Shown: positions 15,128 through 15,451 of the stretch, piece after piece | Position numbering within the stretch: the stretch's first letter is position 1 | Layout: each line of letters starts with the position of its first letter | NCBI GenBank assembly: GCA_039931435.1 | Contig: JBDTRY010000072.1 | Coordinates: 1 to 15,451 of the forward strand | Reading direction: 5' to 3' | From: JBDTRY01 sp039931435 | Lineage (GTDB): Bacteria > Acidobacteriota > Thermoanaerobaculia > Gp7-AA8 | DNA: 15,451 bases | Notes under the pieces: generated by a model | Seen by the model: only the letters and a program-made list of their open reading frames with translations | Told to the model about the DNA's origin: nothing | The model's database searches: none | Translations under genes and position numbers: made by a program

Positions 15128-15241
15128 TGTCATCCTTGAGGGAGCGTCGCGACCGAAGGATCTCGTCAACGAGAATCGTGTTCCTCGCGGTGGCAACCGG
15201 GAGGGTAGAAGAGATCCTTCGCTCGACGCTTCAGGATGACA
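15128..15241. repeat. Inverted-repeat intergenic element B (114 bp)
   Basis: Outer arms TGTCATCCT (15128-15136) and AGGATGACA (15233-15241) are perfect inverted repeats. Inner arms CGAAGGATCTC (15154-15164) and GAGATCCTTCG (15211-15221) are also perfect over 11 bp. By my alignment the right 31 bases match element A at 23 of 31 positions, and both left arms share GGAGCGT-x-GCGAC. The two are therefore diverged copies of one family with an unrelated central loop. Confidence 0.85.
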
Positions 15242-15262
15242 CGCCATGGTAATGGGTGTCAT
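15236..15262. repeat. Head-to-head partial element next to B
   Basis: ATGACACGCCAT, a 3-base spacer and ATGGGTGTCAT form a near-perfect hairpin (one bulged base) at the right edge of element B. It looks like the arm of a further copy in opposite orientation, or a junction between two copies. Confidence 0.45.
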
Positions 15263-15368
15263 TCCATGTGACAGACGCGCCTGCGCCGCTCCAGTCGCTT
15301 GTAAGAAACTCACTGTGGAGCCGTGTGACGTCGGCTCTTGAGATTTACCAAGCGATGCTTCGCAAACG

Positions 15369-15451
15369 GGTCATTCCGAGCGTGAGCGAGGAATCCGAGA
15401 GGGGCGGGTGGTAAGCGCCCCAGGGATCGTGCCCCCCGTCCACTGGGGTCC
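15369..15451. repeat. Third inverted-repeat element, left half, cut by the window end
   Basis: GGTCATTCCGAGCGTGAGCG (from 15369), followed by AGGAATCC, has the same layout as the left arms of A and B (GTCATyCC, GAGCG, then a GGAATCC/GGATCTC block). Its matching right arm would lie beyond the window. Inside, GGGGCG (15401-15406) and CGCCCC (15416-15421) form a 6-bp hairpin. The rest of the right intergenic space (15017-15451) holds no gene that I can support. Confidence 0.55.

Noticed and set aside
14410..15252. 280-residue + strand open frame overlapping the YdjM-like gene in another frame
   Set aside because: It runs from inside element A through the hydrolase gene into element B and has low-complexity Arg/Ser/His-rich content, whereas the other frame has the conserved LPDID and HRGLTHS motifs.
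14322..15451. CRISPR array as an explanation of the right-hand repeats
   Set aside because: The copies are inverted-repeat elements of about 100 bp with irregular spacing, not short direct repeats with uniform spacers, and there are no cas genes.

Overview
The window reads as a chromosomal segment of about 60% GC in which every convincing gene lies on the + strand. The organism is most likely an acidobacterium or a near relative. The evidence is a GWxTD-family secreted protein, a TonB/ExbB/ExbD/ExbD cluster whose TonB carries a Gly-Gly-Val repeat, a large KP-43-like secreted subtilase, and 'TGTCATCC...GGATGACA' intergenic palindromes. This placement is inference from gene content; there is no rRNA or marker gene to confirm it.

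Left region (1-4953): the 3' part of a secreted S8 serine peptidase (its start lies before base 1). It is followed by an acyl-CoA module: a LiuC-type enoyl-CoA hydratase overlapping by 4 bp a biotin carboxylase subunit with no biotinyl domain, then a 70-residue acidic protein. The pairing suggests branched-chain (leucine-type) acyl-CoA catabolism, but neither the carboxyltransferase nor the biotin carrier is here.

Middle (5018-8642): a secreted GWxTD-family protein runs into ribBA (bifunctional riboflavin biosynthesis) with 4 bases between them. After a gap of about 145 bp comes a small heme dioxygenase of the tryptophan 2,3-dioxygenase family with a non-standard substrate loop.

Energy-transduction operon (8732-12069): a near-consensus sigma70 promoter, a TPR lipoprotein, TonB, ExbB, two different ExbD proteins, and a strong intrinsic terminator. 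This is the best-defined transcription unit in the window. It probably powers TonB-dependent outer-membrane transport or a related envelope process.

Right region (12087-15451): a CPBP intramembrane protease is translationally coupled (ATGA) to an acetyl-CoA acetyltransferase-type thiolase. A YdjM-like membrane protein follows, set among several inverted-repeat elements that fill both flanking intergenic spaces. No CRISPR array, tRNA, rRNA, transposase or phage gene was seen.

I did not find a clearly new multi-gene system. The items most worth a second look are the palindromic element cluster, the altered active-site loop of the dioxygenase, the orphan biotin carboxylase with its small acidic neighbour, and the TPR-TonB-ExbB-ExbD-ExbD operon.
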